DNA from: an uncultured Tidjanibacter sp.
GTDB taxonomy: Bacteria > Bacteroidota > Bacteroidia > Bacteroidales > Rikenellaceae
Length of the DNA stretch: 64,000 nt
Assembly (NCBI GenBank): GCA_947852905.1
Contig: CANTVF010000002.1
Coordinates: 326,021 to 390,020 of the forward strand
Reading direction: 5' to 3'
The notes below the pieces were generated by a model. It did not search any database. It was not told the origin of the DNA and saw nothing but the letters and a program-made list of their open reading frames with translations. Below are positions 1-8,141 of the stretch, piece after piece. The first letter of the stretch is position 1, and the number at the start of each line of letters is the position of its first letter. Made by a program: the position numbers and the translations under genes.

Positions 1-402
1 TTCAGGCGACATTACCGCACCGAGATCGAACTCGTTCGGATAGCGATACATATAATTGCCGGACAATTTTGCCAGCTGATTGATAGCCAAAGTTTCCTCC
101 ACATTACCCATGGTAAACGTAAGGAAACCGGTACGTTCTTCCGTAAGTTCGTTGTCATCTACGCTTATGGTAACGCTGGTTTCGGTCTGACTGTCGATCC
201 TGATCCAGCTTGCCGAAGGCTCAACAGTCCATTCTCCCGTAGCCGATACAGCCACCTCTACAGGAGAATTATCGTTAGCCGAAAAAGAACAGTTGGCCAC
301 ATCGAGACGGATATAGGCATATTCGGTTTCCGTTTTCTGGCAACCGGCCAATATCAACGTCGCTGCAACAATACAGCCGCAAAGTGATAAAACTCTTTTC
401 AT
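1..402 (-). CDS. BACON-domain lipoprotein, C-terminus beyond window (partial)
   Basis: The 134 visible codons start at the ATG at 400-402 (MKRVLSLCGC) and run off the window edge. A lipoprotein signal peptide ends in the lipobox LAGC with the acylated Cys at residue 21. A BACON domain follows at about residues 30-105, including the PSASWIRID core and the DDNELTEERTG turn. The visible part is closely similar to the gene at 853-2304 (both continue YRYP..FDLGAVMS), so the two are tandem paralogues. By family it is a surface-exposed or periplasmic lipoprotein; BACON domains are thought to bind carbohydrate or mucin, which is not shown here. The missing part is probably the same propeller-like repeat region seen in the paralogue. 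Confidence 0.85.
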   Translation of the reverse strand, partial: MKRVLSLCGCIVAATLILAGCQKTETEYAYIRLDVANCSFSANDNSPVEVAVSATGEWTVEPSASWIRIDSQTETSVTISVDDNELTEERTGFLTFTMGNVEETLAINQLAKLSGNYMYRYPNEFDLGAVMSPE

Positions 403-852
403 GTTAATGAATTTAGGTGTTAACTATAAAAATATTTAGGGTTGAAAAATGAAATCCAAAACTATATATCAATCAATAATGCATAGCTTTAAGTCAACGG
501 AATCGCTCCCGTTCCCATCATCAACTATCACTCTTAATTTATGCAATTATAGCAATAAGCCTCGAATTAAAAAAATATTTCGAATATATTTTTCTTTATT
601 ATGTATAATTGCATAAGAATTTAAATAGCATCCGCATAAATCAAATAATAAACCGGAGACAATGCCTCATATCGCATATTTATATTATGCATGAATTACG
701 GACACGGAATCATTAAATTCTTTGAACGCCATATCCGACCTTAAACGCCCTCGGAGCTCTGCGACAAAAAATCCGGGCGGCAATATGCCGCCCGGATACA
801 GTTACAATCATACTCTCAATACGGAAGCGCGGTTAATCCCACGCCATACCGG
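403..852. other. intergenic region between two tandem lipoprotein genes
   Basis: There is no gene here. It holds the terminator at 766-797, then AT-rich DNA. A possible -7 box on the minus strand (TAGTTTTG, 457-464) could serve the partial lipoprotein gene, but no -33 element stands at the right distance. The terminator implies that the two lipoprotein genes are transcribed separately. Confidence 0.5.
766..797 (-). terminator. intrinsic terminator of the 853-2304 gene
   Basis: A perfect 12-bp stem (771-782 with 786-797) has a 3-nt loop and is followed on the minus strand by a run of six T. It lies 56 bp past the stop codon. Confidence 0.9.
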
Positions 853-2304
853 TTACCTTTCAGGAGCGGGTGCAATGAACCAATGTGTGGTACGCATACC
901 GACGGCCGCATCGGCAGCAAGACACATACTGAGAATGCGCGACTTGTCCGGCGAAAGTTGTACTATGAATCCGGGGCCGGGAGTTATACCGTAAGTATCC
1001 TGTATCCACTGCGATACACTACCGAGTACAACTCCGTTCTCTATATCTATGACATTTCCGCTGTTTGTTCCGAGACCGTTGGTCGTAAATCCGAGACCGT
1101 CGTTGGTACATGTCGTACCACCGCCTTCGCCTTCGAAGATATAAGTCTTGTTATTTTCGGTGTCATAGAAAGCAGCACACGAAGATCCCACACCGGGTGC
1201 ACCTACGCCCGGAGAGACTATTTCCTTGCGCCATGTTCCAGCAATCCACCTGCCGTTGGGACTTATATTGGTAAGTTCTGCCGTACAAGTCATACCGTTA
1301 ACTATATTCTCGGTAATCGTACCGAACTCGTATTCATTCTCGGCAAAATCCAATTCGCGGGCATCCTCGCCCACCCAATGGAAATCGCCGTTCTTATCCC
1401 AATAGCACATGCCGAAATCGTTATTGTCCCACGAACTTCCATAGATAACGGAGCCGTCCTCACTCATGCCGCGGGGGATGATGCCGGTTACCCATACGCT
1501 GTCGCGATAGTTTTTCTCAGGCACAGGCAGCACCTCCGGAACTCCGTCCACCCATTTCAATGGCATATAAAACCTGTCCGATTCCCGATAAGCCATACCG
1601 GCATATATCCTTCCGTCGGAAGAGACGCACTGAATATCTACTTCCGGCAAACAATCCGCAGGAGCCGTCGGCACCATATAATTGCCGTCGAGATCGTAAG
1701 CCACCGTTCCGCCCAGATTGTTCATGATGAAAAACAGGCCGGTATCGCTGATACAGTACGGCTTCTCGATACCGAACAAAGAAGCGGGCACTTCTGCGAC
1801 AATATGCTGTTCGTCGGCATCGACATCTATGATTACTATCTGATGAGTATAGGTCTGGTCATCGTTCAATATCGGAATCTGCCCGCCCACGTATTTGCCG
1901 TTGGACGACATTACCGCACCGAGATCGAACTGTACGGGATAACGGTAAATATAGTCCGTCCCTACTTTCGGCAACTGGTTGACGGTGACCTCCTCGACAG
2001 CGGCACCCATTGTAAACGTCAAAGTTCCTATACGTTCGTCTTCCGTATCGTTATCCTCCACACTCACCGTAACGCTGTTGTCGGTCTGATCGTCTATTTT
2101 GATCCACGAGGCCGAAGGCTCCACAGTCCACTTGCCCGGTGCCGTTACGCTTATCTCTACCGGAGAATTTTTCTCCGCCGCAAAGGAAACATTAGCTACA
2201 TCGAGACGAATATACTGATACTCGTTCTCGACATTCGCATCGCAACCGCAAAGGATCACGGCTGCCGTCAGCACACTGCCGACAATAGATAAAAATCTTT
2301 TCAT
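853..2304 (-). CDS. BACON / propeller-repeat lipoprotein
   Basis: The product is 483 aa. I chose the start MKRFLSIVGS at 2302-2304 because it gives a clean lipoprotein signal (lipobox LCGC, Cys21); an upstream in-frame start would add 11 unlikely residues. Residues about 30-110 form a BACON domain. The rest has repeats of the type SPNGRWIAGTW, SEDGSVIYGSSW and TNDGLGF, resembling HAF-type extracellular beta-propeller repeats. It is paralogous to the partial gene upstream in coordinates and to the genes ending at 8142 and 14842. Unlike those last two, its signal peptide has no poly-G tract. It is probably anchored in the outer membrane; a glycan-binding role is inferred from the domain only. 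Confidence 0.85.
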   Translation of the reverse strand: MKRFLSIVGSVLTAAVILCGCDANVENEYQYIRLDVANVSFAAEKNSPVEISVTAPGKWTVEPSASWIKIDDQTDNSVTVSVEDNDTEDERIGTLTFTMGAAVEEVTVNQLPKVGTDYIYRYPVQFDLGAVMSSNGKYVGGQIPILNDDQTYTHQIVIIDVDADEQHIVAEVPASLFGIEKPYCISDTGLFFIMNNLGGTVAYDLDGNYMVPTAPADCLPEVDIQCVSSDGRIYAGMAYRESDRFYMPLKWVDGVPEVLPVPEKNYRDSVWVTGIIPRGMSEDGSVIYGSSWDNNDFGMCYWDKNGDFHWVGEDARELDFAENEYEFGTITENIVNGMTCTAELTNISPNGRWIAGTWRKEIVSPGVGAPGVGSSCAAFYDTENNKTYIFEGEGGGTTCTNDGLGFTTNGLGTNSGNVIDIENGVVLGSVSQWIQDTYGITPGPGFIVQLSPDKSRILSMCLAADAAVGMRTTHWFIAPAPER

Positions 2305-2705
2305 GGTCGATATTAAATTAGATAAATTAGGTGTCAAACAATCACGGTTCCGTATCGTAGGAACTCAAGTAATTCCGATAAAACGTAGTCAAATACGTCC
2401 GACACGCACTTTCGAAATTATCGGATACAATATTAAAAATAATATTCGAATAAAAAAAGCATCTCCGTCCCGTTTTTAAACACAAAGTCATAATACCCGA
2501 TTAAAATAAATAGTACAAAGCCGATTACAAAACAAACTCACCGCAATGCAGCGCATTACACAAAAAAACAATAGTTCCGACACGCAATGCATACGTGTCG
2601 GAACTACTTACAGACAGTACCGGAAAATCCTACAGCTTATCTCTCGAAGAATTAGCATTCGATGCGACAGAAAACCTGTGTACCGGCATCCTGCGATCCC
2701 GAAGC
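2305..2705. other. intergenic region, gene-free
   Basis: It holds the ferritin terminator (2562-2606). The remainder is AT-rich leader and promoter DNA for the lipoprotein gene. Only a weak -7-like box (TAATTTCG, 2413-2420, minus) was found. An open frame running across on the plus strand is antisense to the ferritin and is not credible. Confidence 0.5.
2562..2606 (-). terminator. intrinsic terminator downstream of ferritin gene
   Basis: A 13-bp perfect stem (2572-2584 with 2594-2606) with a 9-nt loop is followed on the minus strand by TTG and seven T. It lies about 100 nt past the ferritin stop. Confidence 0.88.
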
Positions 2706-3200
2706 CTATTCCACATGCTTGAGGTTATCAACGACTTGCAATACAAGGTAATCCTTGCCGTATTCCTTCGAATTATCCGTTTCGAGGCGATACTGGTCGA
2801 GATGACTTTCCTCATCCACTATTATATCCTGGAACAGTTTATGGGTACCGGAATCCTCCAAATCTCCAGCTTCTTTGGAACGAGCGTTATAGTTCTCAAC
2901 GGTTTCCTCTTCAAGTTTCATAGCATAATCGAGCATTTCCGTAACGTCCGTTACATGTTTCACGCCTTTCGACAAAGTCATCTTTACTTCTCCTTCGAGG
3001 AACAGAATCCTTTCGGCGAACTCTTCGGCGTGCTTCATCTCCTGAATGGCAGTCTTCTTGAAATACTGCGCGAGCGGTCTGTACCCCTTGTCTTCGCAGA
3101 TGAAATGGAAATACATATACTGCAATGCCGCGTTATTCTCTTCAGCCAACGATGCGTTCAACATCTCGATACTACGCTGATACTTTTTCTCTGTTGCCAT
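2706..3200 (-). CDS. bfr: bacterioferritin-like ferritin
   Basis: The 164-aa product starts at MATEKKYQRS (ATG 3198-3200); another ATG two codons upstream is possible. It is a four-helix ferritin for iron oxidation and storage in the cytosol. The ferroxidase-type residues are visible: LAEENNAALQY near residues 16-26, EMKHAEE (ExxH) near 52-58, and DEESHLDQ (ExxH) near 130. The EMKH context matches bacterioferritin, whose Met52 ligates haem in the E. coli protein, and the following ERILFLEG is also bacterioferritin-like. Length is close to the family norm of about 158 aa. It is a single-gene unit with its own terminator. No Fur-like site was recognised. The call to the family is firm; haem binding is inferred. 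Confidence 0.9.
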   Translation of the reverse strand: MATEKKYQRSIEMLNASLAEENNAALQYMYFHFICEDKGYRPLAQYFKKTAIQEMKHAEEFAERILFLEGEVKMTLSKGVKHVTDVTEMLDYAMKLEEETVENYNARSKEAGDLEDSGTHKLFQDIIVDEESHLDQYRLETDNSKEYGKDYLVLQVVDNLKHVE

Positions 3201-3310
3201 AATCACAATATTTTAAAGTTAGTTTTATGTTATTTCATAATCCTTATATTAAATAGGTATTGCAAAATCCATACCCAACCGTACAGCCGGCAAAAAATTA
3301 TCGCCGTAAA

Positions 3311-3352
3311 ATAAAAATGTTTCCGCATCCTTCTACCTGATACGGAAACATT
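3311..3352 (-). terminator. intrinsic terminator of the S41 lipoprotein operon
   Basis: A 10-bp stem (3316-3325 with 3343-3352) with a 17-nt loop is followed on the minus strand by T-rich sequence. It begins 20 bp past the stop codon of the S41 gene. Confidence 0.8.
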
Positions 3353-3372
3353 CAAATCATATCGATGCTATA

Positions 3373-4590
3373 TTACAATTCCCCCTTCACATATTTTATG
3401 GCGGCTTCGAGCTGTACATCCACGCCGGCGGCGAATGCGTCTACATCGTAAAACGACTGTATGTCAGGCTCTATCCCCACTCCCTCGTGTATTACACCGT
3501 TCGCGTCCTTCAGCATGGAAGTGGAAGTGTACACGCTCATTACGTTATTATCGAACGCACCGGCATACGTAAGATTGTAATCTCCCGCAAGCGGTCCAGT
3601 TCCTCCGAAAGTCCGTTCTCCCACCACGGCTCCGTTCGGCAGAGCAGACACTGCCATAGCTGTCATCTCGGCCATGCTGACCGACCACAGATCCGCCAAC
3701 ACCACTATCGGAGCATCCAACTTGCGATGCTGGGCGGCCGGATAAAGCACGCACGGTACCCATTCGTCGTAGTCGAGGCGACCCGGACCGTTCTTACTAC
3801 GCGAATAACCGATAGTCGTTACTTCGTCTATCAACGGGGAAACCACATATTTCATATCGGCGAGATAACCGCCGCCGTTACCGCGCACGTCTATGATAAC
3901 CCCGTTCACACTGGGATCGGATACGACCATATCCAAATAGTTCGCGAACACTTTCTTAACCACCCCTTCGGTATCGAGCGGAAAAATCTCCGTCATGGAG
4001 AAAGAAGTGAAATACAGATATATTATGCCATTGTCTATATTATATGAACTCGCATAGAATTCGTTCTCTCCGTCACCGGCATCATAAATTATACTACACT
4101 CCTCAAAATCGGAAATCCTGCCGGCCTGCATGTTGGCCTGCTGCGCACTCCTTATCTGGTCCACACTCACCGGCTCGTGATAATAATCGCGTTTCAAAAC
4201 TTCGTTGTAACCGGGCTGGATCAAGGCCACACGGTCATCGGACTCTGCAGGCCGCGGATTGAGTATCTGTATTGCAAGGTGATGATCCACAAGGTCGGCG
4301 GCCAATGCGGAATAATACGTTCTCAACGTACCGGTACGCACCGTCCCCATAGTATCGAGCGCTTCGAACTTGGGCAAATACTCGTCATATACGGCGTCCC
4401 AATCGGTAGGGTCTATATCCCAGAAAACGTAACTGTTGTTCATTCCGTGCCAGAAAGCCTTGAAAATATCCGCATACGTCGCAGACATGACATCTTCGTT
4501 TGGATTCGGTATCTCCGGAGCGTCCTTGCGGCATGAAACCGCCGAAACGGCAACGAGTGCCGCAAACAATAAAAGTCCGTATCTTTTCAT
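3373..4590 (-). CDS. S41-family (C-terminal processing type) peptidase lipoprotein
   Basis: The 405-aa product starts MKRYGLLLFA and has a lipobox VSAVSC with Cys20. Residues about 185-335 carry the S41 fold signature: NGVIIDVRGNGGG (229-241), the nucleophile region LWSVSMAEM with Ser305 aligned to the catalytic Ser (E at +3), and GERTFGG (324-330). The Lys normally found in the TFGKG motif is not present at that position (TFGGTG), so activity may use a different base, as in tricorn-like S41 branches, or be lost. No PDZ domain is obvious; the N-terminal 100 residues look like the helical cap common in Bacteroidetes S41 lipoproteins. It lies 13 bp downstream of the barrel gene at 4604-5335, so the two probably form an operon. 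Confidence 0.85.
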   Translation of the reverse strand: MKRYGLLLFAALVAVSAVSCRKDAPEIPNPNEDVMSATYADIFKAFWHGMNNSYVFWDIDPTDWDAVYDEYLPKFEALDTMGTVRTGTLRTYYSALAADLVDHHLAIQILNPRPAESDDRVALIQPGYNEVLKRDYYHEPVSVDQIRSAQQANMQAGRISDFEECSIIYDAGDGENEFYASSYNIDNGIIYLYFTSFSMTEIFPLDTEGVVKKVFANYLDMVVSDPSVNGVIIDVRGNGGGYLADMKYVVSPLIDEVTTIGYSRSKNGPGRLDYDEWVPCVLYPAAQHRKLDAPIVVLADLWSVSMAEMTAMAVSALPNGAVVGERTFGGTGPLAGDYNLTYAGAFDNNVMSVYTSTSMLKDANGVIHEGVGIEPDIQSFYDVDAFAAGVDVQLEAAIKYVKGEL

Positions 4591-4603
4591 GATTCAATAC
4601 TTT

Positions 4604-5335
4604 TTACTTGTTAGATCCGAGCAGGAACATGCATCCTATCTGAAAGGCCATCGTCGTATTGTAACGCGGCGTATGGAAATACATATAGTCCTTCTGCATG
4701 TCGGTAAGGGAATAGTATATGCGCCACTCGGCTTCGAGCACTACACGTGCAGACGCCCTGTACGACAACCCTATACCGCCGATGAGTCCCGCCTCGAAAC
4801 GGTTGTCTCGACGCGGATCCAATGCGACATTGGCATCCCGGTAAAATACTATCGGCAGACCTTCCGGATCGAAATACCTCAACGATGTCCCCTGTACATT
4901 GCTCGACAGCCAGCAGCCTACGTATCCACCCAGATTCAGGAATCCGCGCAGGCGTCTTCCGCCGAACGAAAAGTCAGCCATTACGGGCAACTGCAGGTAA
5001 CGGTTGCTCACCTTGCCGTACAAGGCAGAATATTCGCCGGTCCGCTCGACTTCGTACCCTTTTTCCATGTAAGACAGTTCGGCACGCAGACCGAACCAGT
5101 CGCAAAAGTCGTACTGACCGGGCACGGAAGCCGCAAATCCGCCGTGACTCAAATAGTTGCGGCCGTAAGCATACCCCTCGTCTATTGAGAGAGTGTTGTG
5201 TGCGTATCCCATAGATGCACCCACGCGCCATTGGGCGGATACAGGCACCGCCGTCAACGATACAGCTGCAACGAGCAAAGCCCTCCACAAGAATCCACAC
5301 CTAACGGCATACACAATACTGTAAAAATATTTCAT
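4604..5335 (-). CDS. outer-membrane beta-barrel protein (PorT-like/porin family)
   Basis: The 243-aa product starts MKYFYSIVYA; a further in-frame start lies six codons upstream. It has a hydrophobic signal peptide ending near AVPVSA-QWRVGASMGYA. The mature part alternates polar and hydrophobic residues with many aromatics and Gly, as in 8-12-stranded Bacteroidetes barrels (for example GLIGGIGLSYRASARVVLEAEWRIYY), and ends in MAFQIGCMFLLGSNK. It resembles the outer-membrane beta-barrel PF13568 group. It is the first gene of a two-gene unit with the S41 lipoprotein. No specific function can be assigned. Confidence 0.75.
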   Translation of the reverse strand: MKYFYSIVYAVRCGFLWRALLVAAVSLTAVPVSAQWRVGASMGYAHNTLSIDEGYAYGRNYLSHGGFAASVPGQYDFCDWFGLRAELSYMEKGYEVERTGEYSALYGKVSNRYLQLPVMADFSFGGRRLRGFLNLGGYVGCWLSSNVQGTSLRYFDPEGLPIVFYRDANVALDPRRDNRFEAGLIGGIGLSYRASARVVLEAEWRIYYSLTDMQKDYMYFHTPRYNTTMAFQIGCMFLLGSNK

Positions 5336-5446
5336 ACAAGACAATTTAAACAATCCAATCCTTTCTCAACATGTACGCTCCGCACCGATACCGAACTTCC
5401 CTACGACAGAAATTTTCATCCGCCAGTGCAGAAGCAACTCTCCGAA

Positions 5447-6181
5447 TTATTCCCGAGAGAACCTTAAAGCCATACGGCATGCGGGAGTTCCGTCCGCAGC
5501 GAGTATCTCGAAACACCTCGTTCCCTCCGCCTCCGCCGATGCTATCGACAGCGCGTCCCCATAGCGCGTCTCATGCATAAAATTGATATCCAAACGCTCC
5601 ATGCGTCCTTTGACGACCACCTCCAAAGGCAACGTATCGACAACCCATTCCACGTACTTGACACTGTTCGTATGGCAGTTGAAATCGAGGTCGCTGTACG
5701 CCACCTTACGGACGGACACGTTTTGAGGCTCCCTGACGGCCGCCAGTCTGCGCGGCATCTCCACAGGCACGGGAAATGGCTGCGTCATAGAATCGTAGGC
5801 AGGCAACGTATGCAGATCGAGCATACGTCTTGCCGAAAGATCTATCATAGCCCAGTTGGTTACCGCGGCAGCCACCACACCGCCGTCGCGGTCCAACACC
5901 TCGAAGTTACGTGTGGTCATGGCACGCGACACGTCGCTCACCCACGTGGTAATCGAAATATCTTCATACTCCTCCGGCATACGGTAAGTCTCCAGCCCCA
6001 TGCGCGTCAACACCCACGAAGCATTGTGCATATTCAGGTCACGGACCCCGAAGCCGTTACGGTCCGCATCTTCTCCTGCAGTATGAAGTATGTAATCCAC
6101 GAGGGACATAACAGTAGCCCGACGGGTAAAATCCACATCCCGCGGCTCTATCCTGTAATCGTATCGTCTTTTCGCTTCCAT
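5447..6181 (-). CDS. acyl-ACP thioesterase (double hot-dog)
   Basis: The 244-aa product starts at MEAKRRYDYR (ATG 6179-6181); a longer frame upstream lacks thioesterase-like sequence. It has two hot-dog halves, about 5-130 and 145-244. The second half carries FNCHTNSVKYVEWVVD, matching the plant FatA/FatB active-site motif N-x-H-x-N-x-x-K-Y, with Asn168 and His170 as catalytic candidates. By family it hydrolyses acyl-ACP in the cytosol and releases free fatty acids. It stands alone, with a -7-like box TATATTTG at 6251-6244 on the minus strand next to the upstream gene's terminator. Confidence 0.85.
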   Translation of the reverse strand: MEAKRRYDYRIEPRDVDFTRRATVMSLVDYILHTAGEDADRNGFGVRDLNMHNASWVLTRMGLETYRMPEEYEDISITTWVSDVSRAMTTRNFEVLDRDGGVVAAAVTNWAMIDLSARRMLDLHTLPAYDSMTQPFPVPVEMPRRLAAVREPQNVSVRKVAYSDLDFNCHTNSVKYVEWVVDTLPLEVVVKGRMERLDINFMHETRYGDALSIASAEAEGTRCFEILAADGTPACRMALRFSRE

Positions 6182-6536
6182 ATAAACACAATTCCCGACG
6201 CCGGCTACCACTTCTGTCGCCTTCCACCCGGAAACAGATAGTACAAATATACCAAAAATTACCACATCCCCTTCACAAAAACCGTGGGTGTGCTCACGCA
6301 TACCCACGGCTACCAATCAAACCTTACCTAACCTTTAACCATTGAAAAGGATTTTTACAAAAAATTAAATTTTATGTCATAAGTACCGGAATATTCCGCA
6401 GACACAAGCCGCAACCCGATTATTTACGGATACGCCGCCAGCGCCATATAGTAACGAATGATACAAATACTCATCTTCCGAAGCTATGCAACTCCGCATA
6501 GCGCTCCGAAATATTCCGGCAAACACTTCTGTCATA
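6182..6536. other. intergenic region with terminator and probable promoter
   Basis: It contains the terminator at 6277-6309 and a -7-like TATATTTG at 6244-6251 (minus) for the thioesterase gene. The rest, 6310-6536, shows nothing recognisable. Confidence 0.5.
6277..6309 (-). terminator. intrinsic terminator of the phase-variable lipoprotein operon
   Basis: An 8-bp GC-rich stem (6282-6289 with 6302-6309) has a 12-nt loop, with five T following on the minus strand (6281-6277). It is about 230 bp past the stop at 6537. Confidence 0.8.
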
Positions 6537-8099
6537 CTACTGTCCGAATCCGGGGTCTACAATCTCCCCACCCCCTTCATCGCCGCCGGGGAACGGATTC
6601 GGATACGGATCGCCATTCCCTATTACATCGAGCGTTCCGGTATACTCGCCGGCAAGTTTGAAGCCGAGATCGTCCTCGAACTCCATTTTAACGGTGTAAG
6701 TATCGCTGTCACGGGCAACGGTCATGCTGCCGGCCACTATCGGCGCTTTCTCCACGACAGTTCCGTTCTCCATACGGTAATACCACGATCCGGTCGTAGT
6801 ATTCACATCCCACGACGAAACGCCGCCGCGCGACACCGTATTGACTGGCTCCAATCCGTATTCTTCTTCCGCAACAGGGTATTGGAAATCGGGAATGTAA
6901 TATATTTTCTCATCGTTGAATTCCACTTTCGAGGTATTCAGTGTCAACATTATATACTCGCCCGTACCGGAGAACGGCGGCCACATGATAGTGGAATGTT
7001 CGATGCCGTCACCCCAGAAACGGCAGTCGAAACGCGAAATGGTCTCTGCCGGCTCCCAGTCGTTACTCGGATTGAACATTATATAGTGATTTTTCAGTAC
7101 CGGAGTAAGATCCACATCGGCCGTAAGTTCGCTCAGATGGTCTACGGCGGCGTCCTGCACGATCCTGACGCGAACAGGCTCCACGCCCTCGGCCGTAGCA
7201 GTTATCACCACGTAACCCGTACGTTCCACCATATCCGGATTGGATGTGGCCTCCACAAACAGACTCGGATAATCGGGCATGGAACTTATTATGGAAAACC
7301 ACTCCACGCTCTCGCCGGTCTCGCCTTCGGCCACAGCCTCCCAATCGGTATTCTCGGCGGTCACCAAAATGGAACTGCTATTTGCAGTGTTGCCCCTGTA
7401 ATCGAATCTGATCTCCTCGACATCCACCGACAACGACGGCGGGACGATCTTGCCGTCCTGAATGACTATCACACTGCGAGGCTCGGCCGATTCCTCGCTC
7501 GGCGTAACGGTCACGACTCCCTCGCGTTTATTGGTATCGGGATTATCCGACACGCTGACACTGAAACCGTCCTCGACAGTCTCAACCGTAATCCACGACG
7601 CAGCCGTACCTTCAGGCTGAGCCTCCCACGTCAGGCCTTCTCCTTCTACGGTAACCTTCACTGTCTTAGGTTCAGCCCCCTCGCCGGCAAATTCCAACTT
7701 GGATTCGGACAATGCAATGCTGAACGTTTCGGGAGTTTCGTTACCTTGCTGGGTAACGGTTATCTCCTTGTTCTTCAACAGGCCGCTGTCGGCCGGTACG
7801 GTAACAACGACGGCACCGACACGGCTCTCACCTTTAGGATTATCGGCAACGGAAACAGTAATACCGGAATCCCCGGTCTTGACGGCTTTCAACCATTCGG
7901 ACGATGCGGCGGAAACCTCTATGTCCCACACGACACCTACGGCCTTGACTGTAACTTCCTGCGACGGGGCACCCTCCGCAGCGAATGTCAACGACAACGG
8001 TTCGACGCTCAACGACTGTCCACCCTCCGGTTCATTATCATTACACGACACAAGCGTCGCGGCGAGCGCTGCGAGCGCAACTATATACAGCTTTTTCAT
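6537..8099 (-). CDS. multi-BACON-repeat lipoprotein
   Basis: The 520-aa product starts MKKLYIVALA, with lipobox LVSC and Cys19. Three BACON-type repeats follow at about 30-118, 125-215 and 220-315, each ending in an ITVTQQG or VIVIQDG-like strand. A C-terminal domain (about 320-500) contains GTGEYIMLTLNTSKVEF and SWYYRMENGTVV, and an acidic Gly-rich tail ends at PGFGQ. It lies 42 bp downstream of the lipoprotein gene ending at 8142 and is probably co-transcribed with it. Its closest relative in the window is the gene at 13313-14797, in the same relative position in a second operon. It is probably surface-exposed; ligand unknown. Confidence 0.85.
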   Translation of the reverse strand: MKKLYIVALAALAATLVSCNDNEPEGGQSLSVEPLSLTFAAEGAPSQEVTVKAVGVVWDIEVSAASSEWLKAVKTGDSGITVSVADNPKGESRVGAVVVTVPADSGLLKNKEITVTQQGNETPETFSIALSESKLEFAGEGAEPKTVKVTVEGEGLTWEAQPEGTAASWITVETVEDGFSVSVSDNPDTNKREGVVTVTPSEESAEPRSVIVIQDGKIVPPSLSVDVEEIRFDYRGNTANSSSILVTAENTDWEAVAEGETGESVEWFSIISSMPDYPSLFVEATSNPDMVERTGYVVITATAEGVEPVRVRIVQDAAVDHLSELTADVDLTPVLKNHYIMFNPSNDWEPAETISRFDCRFWGDGIEHSTIMWPPFSGTGEYIMLTLNTSKVEFNDEKIYYIPDFQYPVAEEEYGLEPVNTVSRGGVSSWDVNTTTGSWYYRMENGTVVEKAPIVAGSMTVARDSDTYTVKMEFEDDLGFKLAGEYTGTLDVIGNGDPYPNPFPGGDEGGGEIVDPGFGQ

Positions 8100-8141
8100 A
8101 TATGCAAAAAATTTAAAGTGAACTTATACGGTAATCGAGAA

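Noticed and set aside
883..2292. Long plus-strand open frame opposite the BACON lipoprotein gene
   Set aside because: It is antisense to a well-supported lipoprotein, has no recognisable domain, and open antisense frames are common in this base composition.
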